Assembly (NCBI RefSeq): GCF_014650435.1
Contig: NZ_BMUY01000014.1
Coordinates: 163,460-227,459 of the forward strand
Source of the DNA: Streptomyces tendae
GTDB taxonomy: Bacteria > Actinomycetota > Actinomycetes > Streptomycetales > Streptomycetaceae
Length of the DNA stretch: 64,000 bases
Direction of reading: 5' to 3'
In this document: one piece after another, positions 34,101 through 41,331 of the stretch
Layout: each line of letters starts with the position of its first letter
Numbering within the stretch: position 1 is the stretch's first letter
Notes under the pieces: model-generated
Seen by the model: only the letters and a program-made list of their open reading frames with translations
The model's database searches: none
What the model was told of the DNA's origin: nothing
Position numbers and translations under genes: made by a program

Positions 34101-34418
34101 GGCGGCGAGGACACCTGGCGGTCGGCCAACGACGACCGCTGGCAGCAGGCCTCGGCGCTGCGCAAGCCCAAGGCGGGCGGGGTGACCTCCTCGGGTCTGC
34201 CGCGGCGGGTGCCCAAGGCCAACCTGGTCGAGGGCGCGGCCGAGACCACTCCACAGGGAGGCCCCCAGGTCTCCCGCGCTCCGGAGGACGTCCGGGGCAG
34301 GCTGAGCAACCTGCGGCGCGGCGTCGAGCGAGGCCGCAACGCAGGCAGTGAAACGAACGGCCAGGACACAAGGAATGAACACCGTGGTCCTGACAGCACC
34401 TACAACCAGGAGCGTTAG
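31176..34418 (+). CDS. cvnA: Conservon sensor histidine kinase-like protein CvnA (second copy)
   Basis: The 1080-residue paralogue of the upstream CvnA has a Pro/Ala-rich N-terminus, TM1 about 56-75, a divergent NIT-type sensor domain, TM2 about 381-404 and HAMP, then LDHLATRMRRNGENLLVLAGEEPGRRW, the GHKL ATPase (N-box near 592) and a disordered Gln/Tyr/Gly region. The C-terminal GLPRRVPKANLVEG...SRAPEDVRGRLSNLRRG segment matches the first copy. The kinase cores are nearly identical while the sensors differ, suggesting different signals. GTG 31176 was chosen because GAGAGGTTG precedes it as in the first copy; upstream in-frame starts such as ATG 31068 remain possible. Confidence 0.88.
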   Translation: MRRSKNSPEPSARGNFTPPPRTAAPAPAPAAEPKAEPPAPSGGRFTPRNWRVTTRLNAILLIPVLVGLVMGGFQVKSSIDTWQDAEDAESTARLVRASLGYANALYNERDITAAPLLQGKGEKDTTVAEARRATDEAADTFDEAAQGMPGKAGLERRLKVFREQEPKLQTLRAAAYTSKLKGVETEEGYTGVAHPLMEFANELGLGTGNITSYGRTVYAISLTKAALSLERSIGMHMLVKPGPEPSHLASQRVALSSYAYLERIAIEEYIGGGTEADAQKLEDAEAKLKEDGAAMAKEAKAKDPDYVPPPSDPTTMISELAQLASTDTSARAELAQQGITPENWWAVNTLKFDAYQKIESDLADKAVSEASTIADDAERDAYITGAAVVIALLAAFVLAGMVARGMSRSMRQLRNAAFGIAEQRLPMLVDQLSRTDPGRVDTRVQPIPITSTDEIGEVARAFDQVHREAVRLAAEQALLRGNINAIFTNLSRRNQSLIEGQLSLITDLENNEADPDQLENLFRLDHLATRMRRNGENLLVLAGEEPGRRWDQPVPLVDVLRAASSEVEQYERIELSGVPEAEIHGRAVTDLVHLLAELLENATTFSSPQTKVRVTATRLPDGRVMVEIHDKGIGLTAEDFADINHKLANPPTVDAAISQRMGLFVVGRLSDRHGIRVQLRPSGEQAGTTSLVMLPDAITHGGGGEQQQRDEFTVSQIIPEQNFQGENFGQVGQVGQPMRTAAELGFDDSRYAEIPDDIRELDPVGRSLMREERRAALEAQSHPELPGPVDQGDGGRDEATGFQDRFAGQQPGYDGQQAGYDQALDGYQQQPNGGYQEPATAGYDQQSAYADPQQAYQEPQQASYDEQYYAPNGGAPENGSYSPFEQRRHQDDWPQQDGYQNGYPDQYSAGAPQAQSAQAADVTEPDRVGFDRPGPAPSAAHELTDAGLPRRGSTAGGAGDAGHVGQETPAAAPGAGGEDTWRSANDDRWQQASALRKPKAGGVTSSGLPRRVPKANLVEGAAETTPQGGPQVSRAPEDVRGRLSNLRRGVERGRNAGSETNGQDTRNEHRGPDSTYNQER

Positions 34419-34419
34419 T

Positions 34420-34842
34420 GTGAGCCCGATGAGCCAGGCGGCGCAGAACCTGAACTGGTTGATCACCAACTTCGTGGACAACACCCCGGGGGTGTCCCAC
34501 ACGGTGGTGGTCTCCGCCGACGGACTCCTTCTGGCGATGTCCGAAGGGTTCCCCCGCGACCGAGCCGATCAGCTCGCGGCCGTCGCCTCCGGCCTGACCT
34601 CGCTGACCGCCGGTGCCTCGCGCATCTTCGAGGGCGGCAGCGTGAACCAGACGGTTGTGGAGATGGAGCGCGGATTCCTCTTCATCATGTCCATTTCCGA
34701 CGGCTCGTCCCTCGCGGTTCTCGCACACCCGGAGGCGGACATCGGTCTCATTGGGTACGAGATGGCCCTTCTGGTGGACCGTGCGGGCACGGTTTTGACC
34801 CCTGATCTGCGGGCTGAGCTCCAAGGGAGCCTTCTCAACTAA
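34420..34842 (+). CDS. cvnB: Roadblock/LC7 domain protein CvnB (second copy)
   Basis: The 140-residue roadblock protein differs from the first copy at only about ten positions. GTG 34420 has GGAG 7 nt upstream and begins 1 bp after the cvnA stop. A hairpin (GCGTCCCG / CGGGACGC, 34863-34892) separates it from cvnC2. Confidence 0.92.
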   Translation: MSPMSQAAQNLNWLITNFVDNTPGVSHTVVVSADGLLLAMSEGFPRDRADQLAAVASGLTSLTAGASRIFEGGSVNQTVVEMERGFLFIMSISDGSSLAVLAHPEADIGLIGYEMALLVDRAGTVLTPDLRAELQGSLLN

Positions 34843-34862
34843 AGGACAGACGGTGCGTTTTG

Positions 34863-34892
34863 GCGTCCCGTGGCCGTAAAGTTTCGGGACGC
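34863..34892 (+). promoter_or_regulatory. Hairpin between cvnB and cvnC of the second conservon
   Basis: Perfect 8-bp arms flank a 14-nt loop inside an otherwise compact operon. No T-run follows, so RNA processing or partial attenuation is more likely than termination. The first conservon lacks it. Confidence 0.45.
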
Positions 34893-34936
34893 GGCTCCAC
34901 AGTGATGGGTGCCAGGCACAGTCGGAGGAGGAAAAA

Positions 34937-35509
34937 GTGGCAACACCCCCAGGCGGTCCGTCATCGGGCAACTGGTCGTACGGCCCTGGTCAGGGCCAAG
35001 GCGACGGCTCGGCGAACGGGTACGGCTACCCCTCCGTGCCGAACCACCGGCAGCCGTACGCGCCGCAGGGCCCCGGCCCTTCGCCGTACGACCAGCCGCA
35101 CGCTCCGCGCATCCAGCCCGTGCAGCCGCAGCGCCGCACCCCTGAGCCGGCGCCCGCCGGGGCGTCGAACAACCCCCTGGTGCGCCCGTACGCCATGACG
35201 GGCGGCCGCACCAGGCCCCGGTACCAGCTCGCCATCGAGGCGCTGGTGCACACCACCGCGCAGCCGCACCAGATGCAGGGCCAACTGCCCGAGCATCAGC
35301 GGATCTGCAACCTCTGCCGGGAGATCAAGTCGGTGGCCGAGGTCTCGGCCCTCCTGACGATCCCTCTCGGCGTGGCCAGGATCCTCGTCGCCGACTTGGC
35401 GGAGGCGGGACTGGTCGCCATCCATCAGCCCGGCGGCGACGAGAGCGCCGGCGGCCAGCCAGACGTGACACTGCTCGAAAGGGTGCTCAGTGGACTTCGC
35501 AAGCTCTAG
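34937..35509 (+). CDS. cvnC: DUF742 protein CvnC (second copy)
   Basis: The 190-residue DUF742 protein shares the C-terminal 115 residues with the first copy but has a 75-residue Gly/Pro/Gln/Tyr-rich N-terminal extension (low complexity, probably disordered) that the first copy lacks. GTG 34937 follows GGAGGAAAAA. It overlaps cvnD2 by 20 bp. Confidence 0.92.
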   Translation: MATPPGGPSSGNWSYGPGQGQGDGSANGYGYPSVPNHRQPYAPQGPGPSPYDQPHAPRIQPVQPQRRTPEPAPAGASNNPLVRPYAMTGGRTRPRYQLAIEALVHTTAQPHQMQGQLPEHQRICNLCREIKSVAEVSALLTIPLGVARILVADLAEAGLVAIHQPGGDESAGGQPDVTLLERVLSGLRKL

Positions 35510-36071
35510 CGGCGGTCCTTCCCGCTCCACCACTTCCGCGAAGATCGTGGTGGCGGGCGGCTTCGGCGTGGGCAAGACCACGTTCGTCGGCGCTGTCTCG
35601 GAGATCAACCCGCTGCGCACCGAGGCCGTGATGACATCCGCTTCGGCGGGCATCGACGACCTCACCCACACGGGGGACAAGACGACCACGACGGTCGCCA
35701 TGGACTTCGGCCGCATCACGCTCGACCAGGACCTGATCCTGTACCTCTTCGGTACGCCCGGCCAGGACCGGTTCTGGTTCATGTGGGACGACCTGGTGCG
35801 CGGCGCCATCGGGGCGATCGTCCTGGTCGACACGAGGCGGCTGGCCGACTGCTTCCCGGCCGTCGACTACTTCGAGAACAGCGGTCTGCCGTTCGTGATC
35901 GCGCTCAACGGCTTCGACGGGCAGCAGCCGTACAACCCGGACGAGGTCCGGGAGGCGCTGCAGATCGGCCCGGACACGCCGATCATCACGACCGACGCCC
36001 GGCACCGCGCCGACGCCAAGTCCGCGCTCATCACTCTCGTGGAGCACGCCCTGATGGCCCGGTTGCGCTGA
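35490..36071 (+). CDS. cvnD: Ras-like GTPase CvnD (second copy)
   Basis: The 193-residue GTPase is nearly identical to the first CvnD outside the first 15 residues. It has P-loop GGFGVGKTT, FGTPGQDR and NGFD. Such similarity implies a recent duplication or gene conversion and possible cross-talk between the two systems. Confidence 0.93.
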   Translation: MDFASSSGGPSRSTTSAKIVVAGGFGVGKTTFVGAVSEINPLRTEAVMTSASAGIDDLTHTGDKTTTTVAMDFGRITLDQDLILYLFGTPGQDRFWFMWDDLVRGAIGAIVLVDTRRLADCFPAVDYFENSGLPFVIALNGFDGQQPYNPDEVREALQIGPDTPIITTDARHRADAKSALITLVEHALMARLR

Positions 36072-36081
36072 CGCGCCGCTG

Positions 36082-36294
36082 AGCCTGCGGCAGTCGTGCC
36101 GCCGTAGCCTGCGGGCAGTCGTGCCGCTGGGGCGGCACGGGTGGGCGCAGGCGGCACCCCGTCAGCGCCGGGTTGCGCGACGCCCCCTGCGGCCACTGGG
36201 CTGCCGGGGGCGGTTTCGTTGCCGGGTGCGTAGTACGTGGCTGGTCGCGCCCACGCGGCGGAGCCGCATATCGACACAGCCCCGCGCCCCTAAA
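36082..36294. repeat. Intergenic repeat-rich stretch after the second conservon
   Basis: Two direct copies of GCCTGCGG(G)CAGTCGTGCCGC lie 25 bp apart (from 36083 and 36108). A stretch follows, ctggtcgcgcccacgcggcg through cagccccgcgcccctaa, that I recall as a widespread Streptomyces intergenic repeat. No gene is seen. Confidence 0.5.
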
Positions 36295-36330
36295 CGAGCG
36301 AGGCCCCTCCTGACGGAGGGGCCTCGCTCG
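36295..36330. terminator. Terminator between the second conservon and accE
   Basis: A perfect 16-bp stem, CGAGCGAGGCCCCTCC with GGAGGGGCCTCGCTCG, has a TGAC loop between convergent operons. Confidence 0.85.
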
Positions 36331-36339
36331 TATCTCAGG

Positions 36340-36537
36340 TCAGCGCCAGCTGTGCGGCGCCCGGAAACCCGGTTCGCGTTCCAGGCGGCGCCACCCCGCG
36401 CGGGCGCGACCGCCGCCGTGGGTCGGGGCGATCTCGGCGGGGCGGGCGGCGGCGCGGGCCAGGAGGAGGGCCGTGATGGCGGCGACTTCCTCGGGCTCGG
36501 CGTGGCCCTTCTCGACGCGGATGTCGGGAGTGGACAT
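36340..36537 (-). CDS. accE: Acyl-CoA carboxylase epsilon subunit
   Basis: The 65-residue product MSTPDIRVEKGHAEPEEVAAIT... ends in the family motif GWRRLEREPGFRAPHSWR. Small epsilon subunits stabilise and activate actinobacterial acyl-CoA carboxylase complexes. ATG 36535-36537 follows GAGGAG by 8 nt and lies 17 bp after accB. Confidence 0.92.
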   Translation of the reverse strand: MSTPDIRVEKGHAEPEEVAAITALLLARAAARPAEIAPTHGGGRARAGWRRLEREPGFRAPHSWR

Positions 36538-36554
36538 GGAAGTGGCTCCTCGGG

Positions 36555-38138
36555 TCACTGCGGCGGGTTGCCGTGCTTGCGGGAGGGCAGGTCGGCGTGC
36601 TTGGTGTGGAGCATCGCCAGGGACTTGATCAGCACCTCGCGGGTCTCCGCGGGGTCGATGACGTCGTCGACCAGGCCGCGTTCGGCCGCGTAGTAGGGGT
36701 GCATCAGCTCGGACTTGTACTCCTTGACCATGCGCGCCCGCATGGCCTCGGGGTCCTCGGCCCCGGCGATCTGCCGGCGGAAGATGACGTTCGCGGCACC
36801 CTCCGCGCCCATCACCGCGATCTCGTTGGTCGGCCAGGCGTAGGTGAGATCGGCGCCGATGGACTGGCTGTCCATGACGATGTAAGCACCTCCGTACGCC
36901 TTGCGCAGGATGAGCGAGATCCGGGGCACGGTCGCGTTGCAGTACGCGTACAGGAGCTTGGCGCCGTGGCGGATGATGCCGCCGTGCTCCTGGTCGACAC
37001 CGGGCAGGAAGCCGGGTACGTCCAGAAGAGTGATGATCGGGATGTTGAAGGCGTCGCACATCTGGACGAAGCGCGCCGCCTTCTCCGACGCCTCGATGTC
37101 CAGGACGCCGGCCAGGGCCTGCGGCTGGTTGGCGACGATGCCGACGACCTGCCCGTCGAGGCGGGCCAGCGCGCAGATGATGTTGCGGGCCCAGCGCTCG
37201 TGGACCTCCAGGTAGTCGCCCTCGTCGACGAGTTCCTCGATGACCTTGGCCATGTCGTAGGGGCGGTTGCCGTCCGCCGGGACCAGGTCCAGGAGCACGT
37301 CCGAGCGTCGGTCCACCGGGTCCGCGGACTCGGCGCGGGGCGGGTTCTCCCGGTTGTTCTGCGGGAGGAGGGACAGGAGGTAGCGGACCTCGGCGAGGCA
37401 GGTCTCCTCGTCGTCGTAGGCGAAGTGGCACACGCCCGACGTCTCGGCGTGCACGTCCGCGCCGCCCAGCCCGTTCTGCGTGATCTCCTCGCCGGTGACC
37501 GCCTTGACCACGTCCGGGCCCGTGATGAACATCTGCGAGGTGTCGCGGACCATGAAGACGAAGTCGGTCAGGGCGGGGCTGTACGCCGCGCCGCCCGCGC
37601 ACGGGCCGAGCATCACGCTGATCTGCGGGATGACACCGGACGCCCTGGTGTTGCGCTGGAAGATGCCGCCGTAGCCGGCGAGCGCGCTGACGCCCTCCTG
37701 GATGCGGGCGCCGGCGCCGTCGTTGAGCGAGACCAGCGGGGCACCGGCCGCGATGGCCATGTCCATGATCTTGTGGATCTTCGTGGCGTGCGCCTCGCCC
37801 AGCGCGCCGCCGAAGATCCGGAAGTCGTGGGCGTAGACGAAGACCGTGCGGCCCTCGACCGTCCCCCAGCCCGTGATGACACCGTCGGTGTGCGGCCTCT
37901 TGGCCTCCAGGCCGAACCCGGTCGCCCGGTGCCGGCGCAGCTGCTCGACCTCGCGGAAGGAGCCCGCGTCCAGCAGCAGCTCGATCCGCTCACGCGCCGT
38001 CAGCTTGCCCTTGGCGTGCTGCGCCTCCGTCGCCTTCTCGCTCGGCCCGGCCAGCGCCTGCGCACGGATCTCGTGCAGCTCGGCCACTCGCCCGCGCGCG
38101 TCCGTCGGCTCACCCGGCGCCTCATCCAAAACGGTCAT
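36555..38138 (-). CDS. accB: Acyl-CoA carboxylase beta (carboxyltransferase) subunit
   Basis: The 527-residue carboxyltransferase transfers CO2 from biotin to acetyl- or propionyl-CoA to make malonyl- or methylmalonyl-CoA for fatty acids and polyketides. It has a crotonase-fold duplication with GGALGEAHATKIHKIMDMA, SLNDGAGARIQEGV, GPCAGGAAYSPA and DVPGFLPGVDQEHGGIIRHGAK. The specificity position in GGAYIVM is Ile (residue 420 here). Established work on S. coelicolor associates Ile with AccB (acetyl- and propionyl-CoA) and Asp with PccB. The partner biotin subunit is elsewhere. It is upstream of accE. Confidence 0.95.
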   Translation of the reverse strand: MTVLDEAPGEPTDARGRVAELHEIRAQALAGPSEKATEAQHAKGKLTARERIELLLDAGSFREVEQLRRHRATGFGLEAKRPHTDGVITGWGTVEGRTVFVYAHDFRIFGGALGEAHATKIHKIMDMAIAAGAPLVSLNDGAGARIQEGVSALAGYGGIFQRNTRASGVIPQISVMLGPCAGGAAYSPALTDFVFMVRDTSQMFITGPDVVKAVTGEEITQNGLGGADVHAETSGVCHFAYDDEETCLAEVRYLLSLLPQNNRENPPRAESADPVDRRSDVLLDLVPADGNRPYDMAKVIEELVDEGDYLEVHERWARNIICALARLDGQVVGIVANQPQALAGVLDIEASEKAARFVQMCDAFNIPIITLLDVPGFLPGVDQEHGGIIRHGAKLLYAYCNATVPRISLILRKAYGGAYIVMDSQSIGADLTYAWPTNEIAVMGAEGAANVIFRRQIAGAEDPEAMRARMVKEYKSELMHPYYAAERGLVDDVIDPAETREVLIKSLAMLHTKHADLPSRKHGNPPQ

Positions 38139-38292
38139 GTAGCGACTCTACGAAGCCCACCAAGGATTGCGAGCCGTCGACTCCGTACAGTCTCCGGCCC
38201 GTTTTCCTGGTAGCACCGAACAGAACCCTCGTCGCATGCAGCCTTTTCGACTGCTCAGAGGGGCTTCCGCTTGTAGAGGTCACACAAAGCCG

Positions 38293-40629
38293 TCAGCTGA
38301 GAGTCACCTCACATTCATGGGTGGTGCATACCACCCCTGGGGTGACGCGGAGGTGCAGTCGGCGGCCCGTCGCGAGGATCTCCACCGTCTCGTCGGCCCG
38401 CGGCACCGCTCTCACCGGGTGGTCCCAGATGATCTCCAGGGGTTCTCCCGTGCGCGGCGGTTCGCTCACGCAGAGGGTAGCGGTACGGCCCCAGCGGCGG
38501 ACCAGCACGCTCGCCCCGGCCGTCGCGGTGAGCGGGCCCGCGGTGCCGGCCTGCCAGAAGTTGGCGGCCGTGAGACCGAGGGTGGGGACCGAGACCGCCT
38601 GGCGTCGGCGGTCGTTGGCGAGGACCGTGACCCGGTGGCGGTCGGCGGCGCGGCGGGCCACGGCCGACCGGGAGGCGCCCGGCATGACGGTGTAGACGTA
38701 CGTGGCGTCGGCGGGGTCGGTGCCGTGGTCGAGCCAGAGGGTCTGCCAGCGCCGGGTGCGGCGCTCGGTCGTGCTGGTGGTGTTGATGTCGGACCAGGCG
38801 CCGGTGCGGTCCTCGCGCAGGGCCCTGAGGCCGCCCCCGGGCACGATCCAGCCCCCGTGGCCCTCCAGGTGTGCCCAGTGCCGGCCGCGGACGAGGGCCG
38901 GGTCGCCGCCCTCCCCCAGGTTGCGGTTGTCCACGACCGTCTCGACCGGGACGCCGTCCGCGCAGGCGATGCCCGCGCCCAGGCAGACCACGGAGTCGTC
39001 CAGGAAGAACCAGGACTTGCGGGCTTCGAGGGTGGAGCCGAGCCCCTTGAGGTGCTGCCCCACTGTCGCGTACTCGCCGTCGGTCGTGCCGCCGACCCAG
39101 CTCACGTCCGGTTTTGGCGCGCCCCATTCGCCGCCCGCGCGGTCGGGCAGGCGCTTGGTGGAGACGGTGGTGCCGGGCAGCCGGTACCAGTCGACGGTCG
39201 GCCAGAACCAGTCGGTGTACTGATCCGAGGCGGTCCCGTTCGCCCACCAGGTGAGCATCCCGGCGCCGGTGTGCCAGCCGCGCGGGTTCTCGCCGTTGCC
39301 GCACTCGTAGTGGGCGATGCGGTCGCCGGCCATGGCGAGGCCCGCGGTGAAGGCGGGGCGGCGGTGGACGGCGCGGTCCATGGCGGCGAAGAGGTGGTGC
39401 CCGACGGGCTCGGGGGCAGCTTCGCCCGGGGCGGCCGCGATCGCGTGCAGCCGGGCCAGGTCGGCGACCGGGAACTGGGGCGCGGTGAGGACCGGGGTGA
39501 CGGTGTCCCGGTCGATCCAGCCCTTGATCCTGGCGTACCAGCGCTCGCGCTCGGCGCCGCTCGCCCCGCCCGCCAGGACCGCCATGGCGGCGATGATCTG
39601 CTGGCCGTGGAAGTGGTCGCTGCGCATGACGTGCAGGTCGTCGCTCTTGAGGTAACCCCGGCTGATGGCCCGCCCGTTGACGATGTCCATGACCAGCCCG
39701 TCGTGGATCAGGGGCGCGTAGGCGTGTTCGACGCTGTCGAGGACGATCTGCTTGCCCGGGTCGGTCACCTCCCACTCGGACCCGGCCAGCAGGGTGAACA
39801 GCCGACCGAGGCCGTCCAGCATGACCTGGCCGTACGTCCCCGAGTAGGCGACCCAGGTGTGCTGGACGAAGGAGCCGTCGGCGTAGAGCCCGTCGCCCTT
39901 CGTGACGTACGGGAAGACCGGCGAGAGGGCGTCGCGGGCCAGGGCGATCTTGGCGGGGGCCCGGCCCAGGATGCCGCGCAGGGCGACGGAGCGGCACAGG
40001 TCGACGCGGTTGGCGCCGGTGGAGGTGCCGGTGTAGTCGCCGAGCATCGCGTCGGGGACGAAGTGGTCGACTGCGGCACAGGCGGCGGCCACGCGGTCGG
40101 TGCCGAGGTGGTCGTACAGGGCGGCCGTGATGTCCATCAGGAGCCGGGGGCTGCCGATCTGCCATTCCCACCAGTTGCCGTAGCGGGTGGTGGCGGGGTT
40201 GTAGACGGTGGCCGAGAGGTGGTCGAGGCCGCGCAGGATGTCGGCGAGGAGGGCGGGGTCGCCGGTGGAGCCGGTGCCCTCCTGGACGTACGCCTCGGTC
40301 ATCGTCCACAGGCGGCCGTAGGCGAAGGTGATGCCGGCCGGCGGGTCGAAGGGGTGGCCTGGCCACAGGGAGGTGGGGGTGGGGGCCATGGTGGCGCGGT
40401 GCTCGCGGGCGCGCTCGCCGGTCTCGGAGAGGCGGGAGGCGTACGGCTCGGCGGCCGGGTCGTAGCCGGTGCCGAGGGTGATGTCGAGCCAGCGGCGGCG
40501 GAGGGTGTCGTAGGGGTCGGCGGTGGCGGCCGCGGCACGGGGGACGGTGGTGAGGGCGGCGGCGGCCGCCGCGGCGAGCAGGACCGCGCGACGGGTGGGG
40601 GCGGTGGGGCGCTGTGGGGTCATGCTCAT
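38293..40629 (-). CDS. Secreted polysaccharide lyase family 8 (hyaluronate/chondroitin/xanthan lyase-like)
   Basis: The 778-residue exported enzyme starts with a twin-arginine-type signal, TRRAVLLAAAAAAALTTVPRAAAA (residues 11-34), so Tat export is likely. The alpha/alpha toroid carries the PL8 aromatic patch and catalytic residues: NWWEWQIGSPRLL and DGLYADGSFVQHTWVAYSGTYG (His and Tyr). Beta-sandwich domains follow, with HYECGNGENPRGWHTGAGM and SWFFLDDSVVCLGAGI. It cleaves uronic-acid polysaccharides; the substrate is not resolvable. ATG 40627-40629 or 40621-40623 may start it. It stands alone, with no transporter or hydrolase partners, and is divergent from YceI. Confidence 0.88.
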   Translation of the reverse strand: MSMTPQRPTAPTRRAVLLAAAAAAALTTVPRAAAATADPYDTLRRRWLDITLGTGYDPAAEPYASRLSETGERAREHRATMAPTPTSLWPGHPFDPPAGITFAYGRLWTMTEAYVQEGTGSTGDPALLADILRGLDHLSATVYNPATTRYGNWWEWQIGSPRLLMDITAALYDHLGTDRVAAACAAVDHFVPDAMLGDYTGTSTGANRVDLCRSVALRGILGRAPAKIALARDALSPVFPYVTKGDGLYADGSFVQHTWVAYSGTYGQVMLDGLGRLFTLLAGSEWEVTDPGKQIVLDSVEHAYAPLIHDGLVMDIVNGRAISRGYLKSDDLHVMRSDHFHGQQIIAAMAVLAGGASGAERERWYARIKGWIDRDTVTPVLTAPQFPVADLARLHAIAAAPGEAAPEPVGHHLFAAMDRAVHRRPAFTAGLAMAGDRIAHYECGNGENPRGWHTGAGMLTWWANGTASDQYTDWFWPTVDWYRLPGTTVSTKRLPDRAGGEWGAPKPDVSWVGGTTDGEYATVGQHLKGLGSTLEARKSWFFLDDSVVCLGAGIACADGVPVETVVDNRNLGEGGDPALVRGRHWAHLEGHGGWIVPGGGLRALREDRTGAWSDINTTSTTERRTRRWQTLWLDHGTDPADATYVYTVMPGASRSAVARRAADRHRVTVLANDRRRQAVSVPTLGLTAANFWQAGTAGPLTATAGASVLVRRWGRTATLCVSEPPRTGEPLEIIWDHPVRAVPRADETVEILATGRRLHLRVTPGVVCTTHECEVTLS

Positions 40630-40734
40630 GCCGTCTATCACGCCGGGAGGCGGAGGGGAACAGTGCCGCAACACGTGCGGCGCGGGTGGTTGATGGCGGC
40701 GCGGAATAGCTCTAGAGTCGAAACCGTTGGACTG

Positions 40735-40748
40735 GTTGAACATTCAAC
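40735..40748. promoter_or_regulatory. GTTGAA-CA-TTCAAC operator-like palindrome
   Basis: Perfect 6-bp arms lie 26 bp upstream of the YceI start. TTGAA/TTCAA palindromes are typical of MarR-family operators, and MarR genes often neighbour yceI. No MarR gene is in the window. Confidence 0.6.
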
Positions 40749-40773
40749 TTCAACGCCTTCCTTGGAGGACACC

Positions 40774-41331
40774 ATGACCGCCACCCCCGACCTCGCGACG
40801 CTGACCGGCGACTACACCGTCGACCCGGCCCACACGACGATCGGCTTCACGGCGCGCCACGCCATGGTCACCAACGTCAAGGGCAAGTTCCTCGACTTCA
40901 CCGGCACGCTGCACCTGGACGGCACCGACCCGTCCCGCTCCACGGCGTCCCTGGACATCACGATGGACAGCATCGACACCGGCTCCCCCGACCGTGACGG
41001 GCACCTGAAGAGCTCGGACTTCTTCAACACGGGCGAGTACCCGACGATGACCTTCCGCTCCACCAAGGCGGAGTCCCTGGGGGGCGACGACTACCGCATC
41101 ACCGGTGACCTGTCGATCCTCGGCACGACCAAGCCGCTCACCATCGACCTGGAGTTCAACGGCGCCGCCAAGGACCCGTTCGGCAACGAGCGCGTCGGCT
41201 TCGAGGGCAAGGCGGAGATCAAGCGCTCGGAGTGGGGGCTCACCTGGAACGCGGCGCTGGAGACGGGCGGCGTACTGGTCTCCGACAAGATCAAGCTGAA
41301 CTTCGACATCTCGGCGATCAGGCAGGCCTGA
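40774..41331 (+). CDS. YceI family protein
   Basis: The 185-residue lipocalin-like YceI protein (TGDYTVDPAHTTIGFTARHAMVTNVKGKF, then STASLDITMDSIDTGSPDRDGHLKSSDFF and the strand ITGDLSILGTTKPLTIDLEF) lacks a signal peptide and is predicted cytoplasmic. YceI proteins bind isoprenoid-like lipids and are often stress induced. ATG 40774 follows GGAGG by 5 nt. Its last 14 bp overlap the convergent isochorismatase gene. Confidence 0.93.
   Translation: MTATPDLATLTGDYTVDPAHTTIGFTARHAMVTNVKGKFLDFTGTLHLDGTDPSRSTASLDITMDSIDTGSPDRDGHLKSSDFFNTGEYPTMTFRSTKAESLGGDDYRITGDLSILGTTKPLTIDLEFNGAAKDPFGNERVGFEGKAEIKRSEWGLTWNAALETGGVLVSDKIKLNFDISAIRQA

Noticed and set aside
38167..40773. Long forward frame fused in front of YceI
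   Set aside because: It runs antisense to the PL8 lyase. The real YceI start (40774) has a GGAGG site and matches family length.
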